From positions 1 to 30,167 of the forward strand of contig SFIE01000036.1 in the NCBI GenBank assembly GCA_004555405.1: 30,167 nt of DNA, read 5' to 3'. The notes under the pieces were generated by a model, which ran no database searches, was not told the DNA's origin, and saw nothing but the letters and a program-made list of their open reading frames with translations. A program made the translations under genes and the position numbers. The stretch comes from Subdoligranulum sp. (GTDB lineage Bacteria > Bacillota > Clostridia > Oscillospirales > Ruminococcaceae). Position 1 is the first letter of the stretch, and each line of letters begins with the position of its first letter. Below are positions 7,883 to 15,541 of this stretch, piece by piece.

Positions 7883-8231
7883 TGGTGGAGCTGATGGGAG
7901 TCGAACCCATGTCCGAAAAGGGGTCCAAGAGAGTATCTCCGGGTGCAGGCAGTCGTTTCGATTTCCCTTACAGTTCAGACGAATGCCAGACCGAACTGTT
8001 TGGTAGCTTCATGGGTTCGTGACGGGCGGCAAAGCTTATGCCCGTTCATGTGCTGTGCCTAATCGATGCTCTGGCCCCACCCGGCACAATGGTGGGCAGA
8101 ACAGCTGCCTTAATTAGGCAGCGACTGCAACGTTACGGTTGTCAGTTAATTGTTTTGGAGAGTTTTAAGCAGTTCCCCGCTGCTACCCGCTGCTCGCCCT
8201 TCTCCCTCCCCGTCGAAACCTTGACAGCCCC
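7883..8231 (-). ncRNA. ssrA: Transfer-messenger RNA (tmRNA)
   Basis: Reads leftward from GGGGCTG (8231-8225) to an encoded CCA at 7883, 349 nt. The 5' GGGGCTG pairs with the 3' CAGCTCC as a 7-bp acceptor stem with one G-U. The T arm GGGTTCGACTCCCATC lies at the 3' end, and the conserved GGTTTCGACGG follows the 5' acceptor strand. In the mRNA-like part an open frame ends TDNRNVAVAA followed by TAA at 8116-8114, giving a typical proteolysis tag ending in AA. The resume codon is uncertain; the frame can be read back through KQLTDN. It rescues stalled ribosomes together with SmpB, encoded just upstream. It is followed by a strong terminator. No clear separate promoter is visible, so processing from an smpB-ssrA transcript is possible. 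Confidence 0.95.
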
Positions 8232-8270
8232 ACGGATTCGGGGCCAAACGGCCCCGGGAAAGCGAATGTT

Positions 8271-8741
8271 TTATCGGCCGAAATTTTTCAGCGCGCGGTC
8301 AATATCGCGCTTGGCGCTGCGGTCGGCTGCTGTGGCGCGCTTATCATACAGCTTTTTGCCCTTGCAAAGGCCTAGCTCCATTTTTACGCGCCCGCACTTG
8401 AAATACAGCGAAAGCGGCACCAGAGTGTAGCCCTGCAGCTTGATTTGCTGCGCAAGATGGCGAATTTCTTTTTTATGCGCCAGCAGCTTGCGCGGGCGCA
8501 CGGGATCGCGGTTAAAAATGTTGCCCATATCGTAAGGGCTGATATGCATTCCCTTTACGATCAGCTCACCGTCTTCCACATCCACCCAACTGTCTTTCAG
8601 GTTCACCTTGCCTTCGCGCAGGCTTTTCACCTCAGTACCTACCAGAGAAATGCCGCATTCCAGCGCTTCGATCACAAAATATTCGTGCCGCGCCTCACGG
8701 TTGGCGGCAATGCTTTTGGTTTTCACTTTTTCCACAGCCAT
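8271..8741 (-). CDS. smpB: SsrA-binding protein SmpB
   Basis: A 156-residue protein of normal length for SmpB, the partner that delivers tmRNA to stalled ribosomes. Family segments are visible: an N-terminal ARHEYFVIEALECGISLVGTE strand region, SLREGKVNLKDSW, GMHISPYDMGN, the RPRKLLAHKKEI helix, GYTLVPLSLYFKCGRVK, and the basic C-terminal tail (GKKLYDKR onward) that mimics mRNA in the decoding site. AAAGGAGG precedes the ATG. A separate promoter lies at 8776-8805 and ssrA follows after 39 bases containing a GGGGCC/GGCCCC hairpin. Direct linkage with ssrA supports the assignment. Confidence 0.98.
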   Translation of the reverse strand: MAVEKVKTKSIAANREARHEYFVIEALECGISLVGTEVKSLREGKVNLKDSWVDVEDGELIVKGMHISPYDMGNIFNRDPVRPRKLLAHKKEIRHLAQQIKLQGYTLVPLSLYFKCGRVKMELGLCKGKKLYDKRATAADRSAKRDIDRALKNFGR

Positions 8742-8775
8742 GCTGCCGCCCCTCCTTTTTCTGATATTACACTAT

Positions 8776-8805
8776 ATGATACCGCAAAAACCTGTGCCTT
8801 GTCAA
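8776..8805 (-). promoter_or_regulatory. Promoter of smpB (and probably ssrA)
   Basis: Leftward TTGACA (8805-8800) and TATCAT (8781-8776) with an 18-base spacer lie between recR and smpB. No terminator separates recR from smpB, so read-through from the dnaX unit may add to expression. Confidence 0.7.
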
Positions 8806-8822
8806 GAAGAAACCGCCCGTTT

Positions 8823-9422
8823 TCACAGTTCTCCTCGGCCGGAAATGGCACGGTACAGGGTTGTTTCATCGGCATATTCCAAACTGCTGCCCACGGGCAG
8901 GCCATAGGCAAGGCGCGTGGCCTTTACCCCCAGCGGTTTCACCAGCTTGGCCAGATACATGGCGGTGGCCTCGCCCTCTACCGTGGGGCTGGTGGCCATG
9001 ATCACCTCTTTCACCTCGCCGGTGCCAAGGCGGGCCAGCAGCTCTTTCACGCACAGCTGGTCAGCGCCAATGCCGTCCATGGGGCTGATCAGCCCGTGCA
9101 GCACATGGTACATTCCGTTATACTCGCGTGTGCGCTCAATAGCCGTTACATCGCGGGGGCTTTCCACCACGCAGATCACACTGCGGTCACGCTTGGGCGA
9201 AGAGCAAATGCTGCACAGATCGCTTTCGGTAAAGTTTTGGCAGCATTTGCACCGGTGCAGCCGCGCTTTGGCATCACGAATGGCGCTGGAAAGTTCCAGC
9301 ACCTCGGCATCGCTCATGCCCATAACCTGATAGGCCATGCGGGTGGCGCCTTTGCGCCCAATGCCGGGAAACCGCGAAAACTGGTCGATCAGTCGTTCCA
9401 GCGGTTCTGCATTATTTGCCAT
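8823..9422 (-). CDS. recR: Recombination mediator protein RecR
   Basis: A 199-residue protein, the usual RecR length, which works with RecO/RecF to load RecA on gapped DNA. Seen in order: a helix-hairpin-helix near residues 17-30 (FPGIGRKGATRMAYQV); a four-cysteine zinc finger at C58, C61, C70 and C73; a Toprim domain from about 80 (VICVVESPRD, then MDGIGADQL); and the C-terminal ATSPTVEGEATAMYL and RLAYGLPVGSSLEYADE segments. It is the last gene of the dnaX-ebfC-recR set, 16 bases after ebfC. All key residues I can check are present. Confidence 0.98.
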   Translation of the reverse strand: MANNAEPLERLIDQFSRFPGIGRKGATRMAYQVMGMSDAEVLELSSAIRDAKARLHRCKCCQNFTESDLCSICSSPKRDRSVICVVESPRDVTAIERTREYNGMYHVLHGLISPMDGIGADQLCVKELLARLGTGEVKEVIMATSPTVEGEATAMYLAKLVKPLGVKATRLAYGLPVGSSLEYADETTLYRAISGRGEL

Positions 9423-9438
9423 GCAAACAAACTCCTTT

Positions 9439-9780
9439 TTAGCCCAAGCCGGGAATGTTCAGGCCGCCGGTGATCTTGCCCATTTCGCTTTCGGTGGTTT
9501 CATCCACCTGACGGATGGCATCGTTTACAGCTGCTGCCACCAGATCTTCCAGCATTTCGATATCGTCCGGGTCCACCGCTTCGGGCTTGATCTTTACAGC
9601 GGTCACCTGATGTTTGCCGGTCATGGTAACCGAAACCATTTCGCCGCTGGCAGTGCCGGTGAATTCACGGCCTTCCAGTTCTTCGGTTTTGGCCTTCAGG
9701 GCCTCCTGCATTTTCTGCACCTGGCGCATCATGGCGTTGGGATCGGGGCGGCCGTAACCGGCGGGCATTCTTGCTTTCAT
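9439..9780 (-). CDS. ebfC: YbaB/EbfC family nucleoid-associated protein
   Basis: A 113-residue protein with the YbaB/EbfC layout: a Met/Gln-rich N-terminus (PNAMMRQVQKMQEALKAKTE) forming a coiled helix, then GTASGEMVSVTMTGKHQVTAVKI, then the DIEMLEDLVAAAVNDAIRQV helix and a GGLNIPGLG tail. The family binds DNA as a dimer. It lies between dnaX and recR in the conserved order seen across bacteria, 48 bases after dnaX, with GGAGG ahead of the ATG. Confidence 0.97.
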   Translation of the reverse strand: MKARMPAGYGRPDPNAMMRQVQKMQEALKAKTEELEGREFTGTASGEMVSVTMTGKHQVTAVKIKPEAVDPDDIEMLEDLVAAAVNDAIRQVDETTESEMGKITGGLNIPGLG

Positions 9781-9828
9781 GAGATATTTCCTCCAATAAT
9801 AAGATAATATTTGGTATTTCTGGTAAAC

Positions 9829-11577
9829 TTATTCTTTTTCCTGCACGATCACAGGCACCCCCATGGCCGAAAGTGCCTGCAGGGTGGCATCGGCGCTTTG
9901 CAGGGCGGGCGTTTGCTTTGCCTGCCCCTTTGGGGTGTAGGGGCCGATGCCGCACCGGATGCCGGTTTTTTCGGCGATCACGGTTTTGATCAGCTCCTGA
10001 CTGTCTTTATTGGTGCGAATAAAATCGCGGAACAGATCGCTGCATTCGATCAGCACACGCTTGCCATCGTAAAATGCATGGGTGCCTTTTAAAAAGCTGA
10101 TCAGCATTTTATCACGCTGTTCCAGCTCTTCCAGCACAAGCGACCACTGGGCAAAGGGCTCGGACGGGTGCTGGCTGGCCGACTGCGGGCGCGCTTGCGG
10201 CTGCTTTTGCGCCGGGGCCGGTGCGGGCGCTGCGGCGGGGGTGCTGGGCAGGTGTATCGGCGCAGCGTTTTGTGCGGGCTGCACGGGCTCGGCCTCCCAC
10301 GGAACCGTGGGCGCAGGCTCCGGCTGCGGCGGGGCAGCAGGTTCCGGCTCCGGCTGCGATGGAGCAGCCGCGGGTGCAGGCGCTGCGGCAGGCCGGGGCG
10401 CCGCCATAAAGGGCTGTGGTGCGGCCGGGGCGCTCACAAAGGGCTGCACCGTCGGCTGTGCGGCCGCCTGCTGCACAGCCGACGGTACGGGGGCTTCTTC
10501 CGGCTGCGAAAGCGCAAACAGCGCCAGCTCCAATTCCACACGCTGATCCGTGCCGCGGCCCATTTTTTCCAGCGCCTCGCCCAAACGGCGAATGGCACGA
10601 ATGCTCTGACTTTGGGGAATGGTGCGGGCTTTTTCCAGATACTGCGGTTCTTCCTCGGGGCTTACGCCGCCCAAAAGCTCCTGACCGCCGGGCAGCGCTG
10701 CCAGCATCAGATTGCGGTAATGTGCGATCATTTCTTCGCACAGGCGCTTCATATCCACCGACTGCTGCCGAAGCTCGGCCAGCTCGGCCAGAGCCGCCAC
10801 CGATCTTCCCTGCTGCAGGGCATCGCTGAGGCGGAACAGATAGCTTTTATCCGTAACGCCTGCCATGCGGCGCACGGTTTCTTCGTCCACATGATTCGAG
10901 GAACCGGCGCAGGTATCCAAAATGGAAAGTGCATCGCGCAGGGCACCGTCGGCCAGCCGTGCGATCAAACCGGCGGCGGCAGGGGTAAGCTCAATGCCCT
11001 CCTGCCCGGCAATATACAAAACGCGCTCGGCAATATCCTGCGGGCGAATGCGGCCAAAATCATAGCGTTGGCAGCGGCTTAAAATGGTGGCGGGCACTTT
11101 TTGAATTTCGGTGGTGGCCAAAATAAACACCACATGGCTGGGCGGTTCTTCCAGCGTTTTCAGCAGTGCGTTGAAAGCCGGGCCGCTGAGCATGTGTACC
11201 TCGTCGATGATATACACTTTTTTTCGGCCCTGGCTGGGGGTGTAGTTGGTTTCATCCCGAATGGCGCGCACATCGTCTACACCGTTATTGGAGGCGGCGT
11301 CCATTTCCACAACATCCAGAATGCTGCCATCGTCAATGCCGCGGCAGATCTCACATTCGCAGCAGGGATCGCCCTGCACGCTGTGCGGGCAGTTTACGGC
11401 CTTGGCAAAAATTTTGGCACAGGTGGTTTTGCCGGTGCCGCGCACGCCTGTGAACAGATAGGCATGGCCCACACGGTCAGCCGCCACCTGATTGCGCAGC
11501 GCCGTTACAATGGCGCTTTGGCCCACCACATCCTCAAAGCGGCGAGGCCGCCACTTGCGGTATAACGCGCGATACAT
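9829..11577 (-). CDS. dnaX: DNA polymerase III subunit gamma/tau
   Basis: A 582-residue clamp-loader ATPase. Visible features: Walker A GVRGTGKTT at 44-52; zinc-binding cysteines C63, C72, C75 and C78; Walker B VYIIDEVHML at 121-130; sensor-1 ATTEIQKVPATILSRCQR with the SRC motif near 167-169; the collar domain to about 355; then a long Pro/Ala/Gln-rich linker (about 361-470); and a C-terminal tau-like region (FAQWSLVLEELEQRDKML) that in other species contacts the polymerase. I chose the ATG at 11577, giving MYRALYRKWRPRRF, the canonical start, with GGGG about 12 bases upstream. A GTG at 11589 would lie inside that site. The SRP RNA gene sits directly upstream. I did not find an obvious frameshift slippery run for a separate gamma product. 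Confidence 0.98.
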   Translation of the reverse strand: MYRALYRKWRPRRFEDVVGQSAIVTALRNQVAADRVGHAYLFTGVRGTGKTTCAKIFAKAVNCPHSVQGDPCCECEICRGIDDGSILDVVEMDAASNNGVDDVRAIRDETNYTPSQGRKKVYIIDEVHMLSGPAFNALLKTLEEPPSHVVFILATTEIQKVPATILSRCQRYDFGRIRPQDIAERVLYIAGQEGIELTPAAAGLIARLADGALRDALSILDTCAGSSNHVDEETVRRMAGVTDKSYLFRLSDALQQGRSVAALAELAELRQQSVDMKRLCEEMIAHYRNLMLAALPGGQELLGGVSPEEEPQYLEKARTIPQSQSIRAIRRLGEALEKMGRGTDQRVELELALFALSQPEEAPVPSAVQQAAAQPTVQPFVSAPAAPQPFMAAPRPAAAPAPAAAPSQPEPEPAAPPQPEPAPTVPWEAEPVQPAQNAAPIHLPSTPAAAPAPAPAQKQPQARPQSASQHPSEPFAQWSLVLEELEQRDKMLISFLKGTHAFYDGKRVLIECSDLFRDFIRTNKDSQELIKTVIAEKTGIRCGIGPYTPKGQAKQTPALQSADATLQALSAMGVPVIVQEKE

Positions 11578-11609
11578 AGCCAAAAACACCCCTTTTTTTT
11601 ACAAAAAAA

Positions 11610-11797
11610 TGGCGGACAGGCTGTACAGGGCTTTGGCCCCGGCGATCCGCTGCTCGGTATACAGGTGCAGGCACTCTGCGGCGCGCAATGCTGGCCACTT
11701 AATGCTGCTCGGTTCCCCGCCTGACATGGTTCATGGGGCTCTGCCGCGCAGAACCCACACCTGTATACCCAACAGCGAATCTTGCTCTGTCCGCAGA
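11610..11797 (-). ncRNA. ffs: Signal recognition particle RNA
   Basis: Read leftward, the apical domain contains CCATGAACCATGTCAGG followed by GGGGAACCGAGCAGCATTAAG, the conserved Ffh-binding core of SRP RNA. Long-range pairing is clear: GGTATACAGGTG with CACCTGTATACC (12 bp), GATTCGCTG with CAGCGGATC, and terminal GCGGACAG (11794-11787) with CTGTCCGC (11619-11612). Seven U residues follow the 3' end (11609-11603), consistent with an intrinsic terminator. Ends are set from the terminal pairing. The promoter predicts a start near 11817, so 20 or so extra 5' bases may belong. The RNA scaffolds Ffh for co-translational membrane targeting. Its place ahead of dnaX is common in Firmicutes. Confidence 0.93.
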
Positions 11798-11823
11798 AAG
11801 CGCTGTTTATCACTTTAGGCTAT

Positions 11824-11852
11824 ATTATAAACCATTCCGGGCCGAAATGCAA
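11824..11852 (-). promoter_or_regulatory. Promoter of the SRP RNA gene
   Basis: Leftward TTGCAT (11852-11847) and consensus TATAAT (11829-11824) spaced by 17 bases, immediately upstream of the SRP RNA. Confidence 0.85.
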
Positions 11853-11880
11853 GCATTCCTGCACGGAAGTATACAAAAAA

Positions 11881-12399
11881 TCACGAGTTCTCCGGTTTCT
11901 GCAAAACCAGAAGGCTCACCTTGCCATTCTCGGTCGGCACCTTGCAAAAAAGCGGCGGCGCGCTTTGCTCCATGTGAACCAGCGTGCCCGCAGCGGCGGC
12001 AGGAAGCGCGCTCAGATCCATGCGGTAACCGGCGGCGGCGCATTGATCGCTCAAAAGATACACCAGCTCATCCTCGCGCACAAAGGCCAGGCAATAGGCC
12101 GCCGGGGCATCCCCCACGGCCTGCTTCAGCTGCACCGGGGTTTTCACGGCGGGCAGCTTTACCTCCTGTGCATCCTCGGGGCCTGCGGGCAAAAACCACA
12201 CAATATCCCATTCCCACGGAGTCAGCGCATCCAGCGAGCATAAAAGATCGTCCTCATAACTGGCGCAATTATCGCTGAAGGACAAAAGGTAGGGATCTAC
12301 ATTGCTTTTCTGCCCGGCGCGTTTATCCAGCCAAAAGCAGAGCAGCAAAAGAAACAGCATACAGGGCATTGTCCACAGCGGGCGAAATCGTTTGTTCAT
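11881..12399 (-). CDS. Membrane-anchored hypothetical protein
   Basis: I do not recognise a family for this 172-residue protein. It has one N-terminal hydrophobic helix (about residues 8-24, TMPCMLFLLLLCFWL) flanked by basic residues, so it is probably anchored with its C-terminal domain outside the cytoplasm. The rest is a soluble domain with aromatic-rich stretches (TPWEWDIVWFLPAGPED). AAGAGG precedes the ATG at 12399. It follows the large membrane protein by 24 bases and is the last gene of the nnrD-headed run, so it may work with that protein. Confidence 0.75.
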   Translation of the reverse strand: MNKRFRPLWTMPCMLFLLLLCFWLDKRAGQKSNVDPYLLSFSDNCASYEDDLLCSLDALTPWEWDIVWFLPAGPEDAQEVKLPAVKTPVQLKQAVGDAPAAYCLAFVREDELVYLLSDQCAAAGYRMDLSALPAAAAGTLVHMEQSAPPLFCKVPTENGKVSLLVLQKPENS

Positions 12400-12423
12400 G
12401 GGAAAACCTCTTTCCTGTAAAGA

Positions 12424-14307
12424 TCAGGTTTTATGGCTGTCCGGCTCGTTTTGCAGCGCGGCCAGCAGCAGGGGCAGGCAAGCCGTAGCGCACAGCATAT
12501 AGCGTGTGCTGGCATTGATGGGGCTCACCAGACATACCGCCACATTGAGAAGCATGGGCAGATACAAAACCATGGCGCGCCAGCATTTTTTGCGCAGCAG
12601 CAGCACCGCCCCCACGCAAACGATCCATGTGGTTACAAAGGGCGAATACAACAGGCTGAAAAACGGCATTTTTCCAACAAATGTGGAAAGCTTGCAATAC
12701 AGTGTGCGCACCGGGGCCAGCGCCTGCGGCTGTGTGTAGTCCACCACAGAGTGCTCAAGCGCAGGGTCAACATCAATATTCAGCTCTACAGGGCCCAGCA
12801 CACGGTAGCTGATGGGCGCAATAAAGCCATATATATTGTTGGCCGTGGCTTCCAGATAAACCAGGGGGTGTTTTTGGAACTGCGCAGCCCATGTTTTGAA
12901 ATAGATCTGCAGCAGCTCACGCTCGTGGCCAGTATCATCGTCAGCAAAGCGCAGGCGATATTGCATTTTTACGGCATCGCTCATATAAGGCTCGTAGCGT
13001 TCGGCCAGCGTATCGTAGATCAGCACATCCTCAATGGCTTCCTGTTCTTCCTCGGTCACTTCATCGGGATACTGCTTTACATAGCGGGCCGTTTGCTGAA
13101 ACGGCACCGAAAGCATTTCCTGCGTTTCGTTTCCGTTGCAATGCACGGCCTCCATCAGCGGGCCCTGGGTAAACGCATACACCGCCAGCATAACGGCGGT
13201 CACTCCGGCCAGCTTGCCCAAGTATCGGCGGCCCAATGCGGCTGCCAAAGCAACGAGCAGCGGCAGGCACAGATAAATGCCGTTGTTGCGGGTGTGTACG
13301 ATCAGCAGGCACAAGGCCAGCAGGGCGGCCGTCAGCCGCGGCGTGAGCGCACGGCCAAGATACAAAAGCTCTGCGCAAATGCACATCAACAGCACAATGC
13401 CGCCCACATACAGTGTATCTTTTTGCACGCAAACCGCGTAGATCGGCCAAATAGACACCACGCCGAACAGCGCCATGCAAATGCCGCGCAGCGCATCGCT
13501 CACGCCCAGGCGCTGCAGGGTGCGCATCATATAGCCAAGGGCAAACGCCTGCCAGAAATACTGCATGGCGGTGAGCAGAAACAGCACCACGCCGGGCGCG
13601 CCCAGCATCATGCCAAGGCGCGAGACCGCGATATAAAAAAGCGTGACCAGATAGGGGTAGTGATTGTTAAAGATATTCTCCGGCAAATACATTCCCAGCT
13701 GGGTGCCGGTGTCGCTGGCAAGGCCGCCCGGGAAGGCGATCAGCCAAACCGGCAGCCAGCACAGTGCAAAAAACAGCATGGGCCCCAGCAGCGGGCGCTT
13801 TGCCTGCACCCGCCGGGCCAGCTTTTCGGCCGGCGCAAAGCGAAGGGAAAACAAAACCGGCAGCATTGCAGGCAGACGCCCAAAAAATGCCAGCAGCGGA
13901 ATAAAGCAGCCCGCCGCGCTGACGCCCAGCAGGACCAACTGAAATTTTCCCGAAAGCACCGGCTCAAAAGCGCCATATTTTTCCATGCAGGCGCCAATGA
14001 AGAAAAACAGCGTAAAGGCTGCTGCCAAAAAGACTGCAAACGGGCGCAGCCGAAGCTTCGGCTCGGCAAAATAAAGCCTGCGGCCTGCGAAAAAGAAAAA
14101 CGCCATCAGGCAGCACCAGCTAAGCCAATTTTGGCTGTAGGCATGGCCGAGGCCGTCCAGCAAGGCATTCAGCTGGTACATTGCCCCCATGCCCGGCGTG
14201 CCGGAATCCGGCAGAATAAAGAAAAGCCCCTGCACGGAAAGCGTGCTGAGCAAGGCCGCCAAAAGGCAGAACAGGTTTTGTCCATCGGAATAGGGCGATC
14301 GATTCAT
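12424..14307 (-). CDS. DUF6020-like polytopic membrane protein
   Basis: A 627-residue protein with a dozen or so hydrophobic segments. The segment GGLASDTGTQLGMYLPENIF then NNHYPYLVTLFY (about residues 194-225) resembles the DUF6020 signature, in which a PGGxxxDT motif and an N-H-x-P motif lie in a loop after a membrane helix. The general shape (membrane-embedded N-terminal two-thirds, extracytoplasmic loop at about 420-560, last helices near the C-terminus) recalls GT-C-fold glycosyltransferases, but I would not call it an enzyme from this alone. The ATG at 14307 has AAGGAGC upstream. An extension to 14403 would overlap the small ORF upstream and lacks a ribosome site. It lies between a 55-residue membrane ORF and a membrane-anchored hypothetical protein. 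Confidence 0.8.
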   Translation of the reverse strand: MNRSPYSDGQNLFCLLAALLSTLSVQGLFFILPDSGTPGMGAMYQLNALLDGLGHAYSQNWLSWCCLMAFFFFAGRRLYFAEPKLRLRPFAVFLAAAFTLFFFIGACMEKYGAFEPVLSGKFQLVLLGVSAAGCFIPLLAFFGRLPAMLPVLFSLRFAPAEKLARRVQAKRPLLGPMLFFALCWLPVWLIAFPGGLASDTGTQLGMYLPENIFNNHYPYLVTLFYIAVSRLGMMLGAPGVVLFLLTAMQYFWQAFALGYMMRTLQRLGVSDALRGICMALFGVVSIWPIYAVCVQKDTLYVGGIVLLMCICAELLYLGRALTPRLTAALLALCLLIVHTRNNGIYLCLPLLVALAAALGRRYLGKLAGVTAVMLAVYAFTQGPLMEAVHCNGNETQEMLSVPFQQTARYVKQYPDEVTEEEQEAIEDVLIYDTLAERYEPYMSDAVKMQYRLRFADDDTGHERELLQIYFKTWAAQFQKHPLVYLEATANNIYGFIAPISYRVLGPVELNIDVDPALEHSVVDYTQPQALAPVRTLYCKLSTFVGKMPFFSLLYSPFVTTWIVCVGAVLLLRKKCWRAMVLYLPMLLNVAVCLVSPINASTRYMLCATACLPLLLAALQNEPDSHKT

Positions 14308-14332
14308 ACAGATAAAAAGCTCCTTCAATGGT

Positions 14333-14500
14333 TCAGCGGGAGGCCGGTGCGGGCATCGCGCTGAAAGTGGTGTCCGGTGCAGGCTGCGGCACGCGCTGCA
14401 CATATTGATTCAACGAAACAAAGGCAAAAAAGCAGAGTGCCAGCACGGCAGCCGTAATCAGCAGTTTAGCCCACGAGGGCAGGTTTGGTTTATTCTTCAT
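14333..14500 (-). CDS. Small single-helix membrane protein, 55 aa
   Basis: A short ORF easily missed by length cutoffs. It starts ATG at 14500 behind AAGGAAAATACA and ends TGA at 14335-14333. It encodes MKNKPNLPSWAKLLITAAVL and continues through LCFFAFVSLNQYV into a Pro/Ala-rich tail. One membrane helix spans about residues 11-30 with a positive-inside N-terminus. It sits 25 bases before the DUF6020-like gene and 39 after nnrD, all on the same strand. The good ribosome site, the fit to the gap and the membrane helix support a real gene. A partner subunit of the following membrane protein is an inference. Confidence 0.65.
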   Translation of the reverse strand: MKNKPNLPSWAKLLITAAVLALCFFAFVSLNQYVQRVPQPAPDTTFSAMPAPASR

Positions 14501-14539
14501 TGTATTTTCCTTGTGTAATTATAAAAAAGTATTGCGTTT

Positions 14540-15406
14540 TCAAAGGCCATTCTGCGCCAGAAAGGCGCACAGATCATCCAGCATATCATGCGGCAGCATG
14601 GCCTGCCTGCTCAGGCGGGCAGCGCACAGATCACCGGCTTTGCCGTGCAGCCACACAGCGCACGTGGCCGCTGCAAAAGGCGCAAGCCCCTGTGCCAGCA
14701 AACCGCCCAGCATGCCCGCCAGCAGATCGCCGCTGCCGCCGCGCGCCATGCCGGAATTGCCGGTGGTGTTTACGGCAAGCTCGCCCTCGGGTGAAGCGAT
14801 CACGGTGCGGTGGCCCTTGAGCACCACCACGCAGTTGCAGCTTTCGGCAAAGCGCAGCGCCGTGCCCGCACGGTCAGCCTCGATCTGTGCAATGGTGGTT
14901 CCGGTAAGGCGTGCCATCTCGCCGGGATGCGGCGTGATCACAAGGCCCGGCTCTTTTCGGACGGGGAAATCCCCGGCCACAGCGTTCAGCCCATCGGCAT
15001 CCAGCACAAGCGGTGTGCCGGGGCATTGCAGCGCCAGTGTGCGCGCCAGGCAGGCGGTATCCGGCGTGTTGCCCATGCCGCACCCCAGCACGGCGGCGCT
15101 GCTGCGGCAAGCCTCGTGCAAAAGCGCCTCGGCTTCGGCTGCGGCAATGCCCCCCTGCCGACTTTCCGAGAGCGGCAGAAACACCGGTTCAGGCAGACAG
15201 GCGGATGCGGCGGTGATCACAGGCTCAATGGCAGCCAGCGTAACAATGCCGGCCCCGATGCGCAGCCCACCCAGCGCGCACAGCTGTGCCGCGCCGCGAA
15301 AGCGCCGACTCCCCGCCGCCACCAGCAGCTTGCCGTAATGCCCCTTGTTGCTTTCGGCAGGGCGCGGCGGCAAAAGCGAAAGAATCGTTTTTTGCTCCAG
15401 CTCCAT
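14540..15406 (-). CDS. nnrD: ADP-dependent NAD(P)H-hydrate dehydratase
   Basis: A 288-residue ribokinase-fold repair enzyme that converts damaged NAD(P)H hydrate back to NAD(P)H using ADP (family knowledge). Motifs in order: KGHYGKLLVAAGS (about 21-33), LGCGMGNT (107-114), DADGLN (136-141), TPHPGEM (158-164), VVLKGHRTVIA (194-204) and the catalytic GGSGDLLAGMLGGLLAQG (223-240). Only the dehydratase domain is present; the epimerase domain often fused in front is absent. I place the start at ATG 15406, 8 bases after AGGGGG; a GTG at 15412 sits too close to that site. It heads a leftward run of four genes from a near-consensus promoter. Confidence 0.95.
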   Translation of the reverse strand: MELEQKTILSLLPPRPAESNKGHYGKLLVAAGSRRFRGAAQLCALGGLRIGAGIVTLAAIEPVITAASACLPEPVFLPLSESRQGGIAAAEAEALLHEACRSSAAVLGCGMGNTPDTACLARTLALQCPGTPLVLDADGLNAVAGDFPVRKEPGLVITPHPGEMARLTGTTIAQIEADRAGTALRFAESCNCVVVLKGHRTVIASPEGELAVNTTGNSGMARGGSGDLLAGMLGGLLAQGLAPFAAATCAVWLHGKAGDLCAARLSRQAMLPHDMLDDLCAFLAQNGL

Positions 15407-15438
15407 TTTCACAGCCCCCTATGGCACAATTATCTGTT

Positions 15439-15467
15439 ATTATAGCACACTTTATGGCAAATTACAA
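15439..15467 (-). promoter_or_regulatory. Promoter of nnrD and the following genes
   Basis: Leftward TTGTAA (15467-15462) and consensus TATAAT (15444-15439) with a 17-base spacer, about 33 bases before the start codon. Confidence 0.8.
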
Positions 15468-15482
15468 AACCGAATGCCGCCC

Positions 15483-15511
15483 TTGATTTTGCCGCCTGAG
15501 TGTGCGACAAT
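15483..15511 (+). promoter_or_regulatory. Promoter of the sirtuin gene
   Basis: TTGATT (15483-15488) and GACAAT (15506-15511) with a 17-base spacer, 30 bases before the start codon. It diverges from the nnrD promoter with their -35 boxes 15 bases apart. Confidence 0.6.
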
Positions 15512-15541
15512 AAATGAGAGTATACAAGGGAGGAAACCGCC

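Noticed and set aside
10221..10546. Cys/Gly/Ala-rich plus-strand ORFs opposite dnaX
   Set aside because: They arise from the Pro/Ala/Gln-rich tau linker read on the opposite strand.
12433..14364. 643-codon plus-strand ORF opposite the DUF6020-like gene
   Set aside because: His/Gln/Arg-rich shadow of a GC-biased membrane gene; no domains or ribosome site, and the minus strand encodes clear membrane helices.
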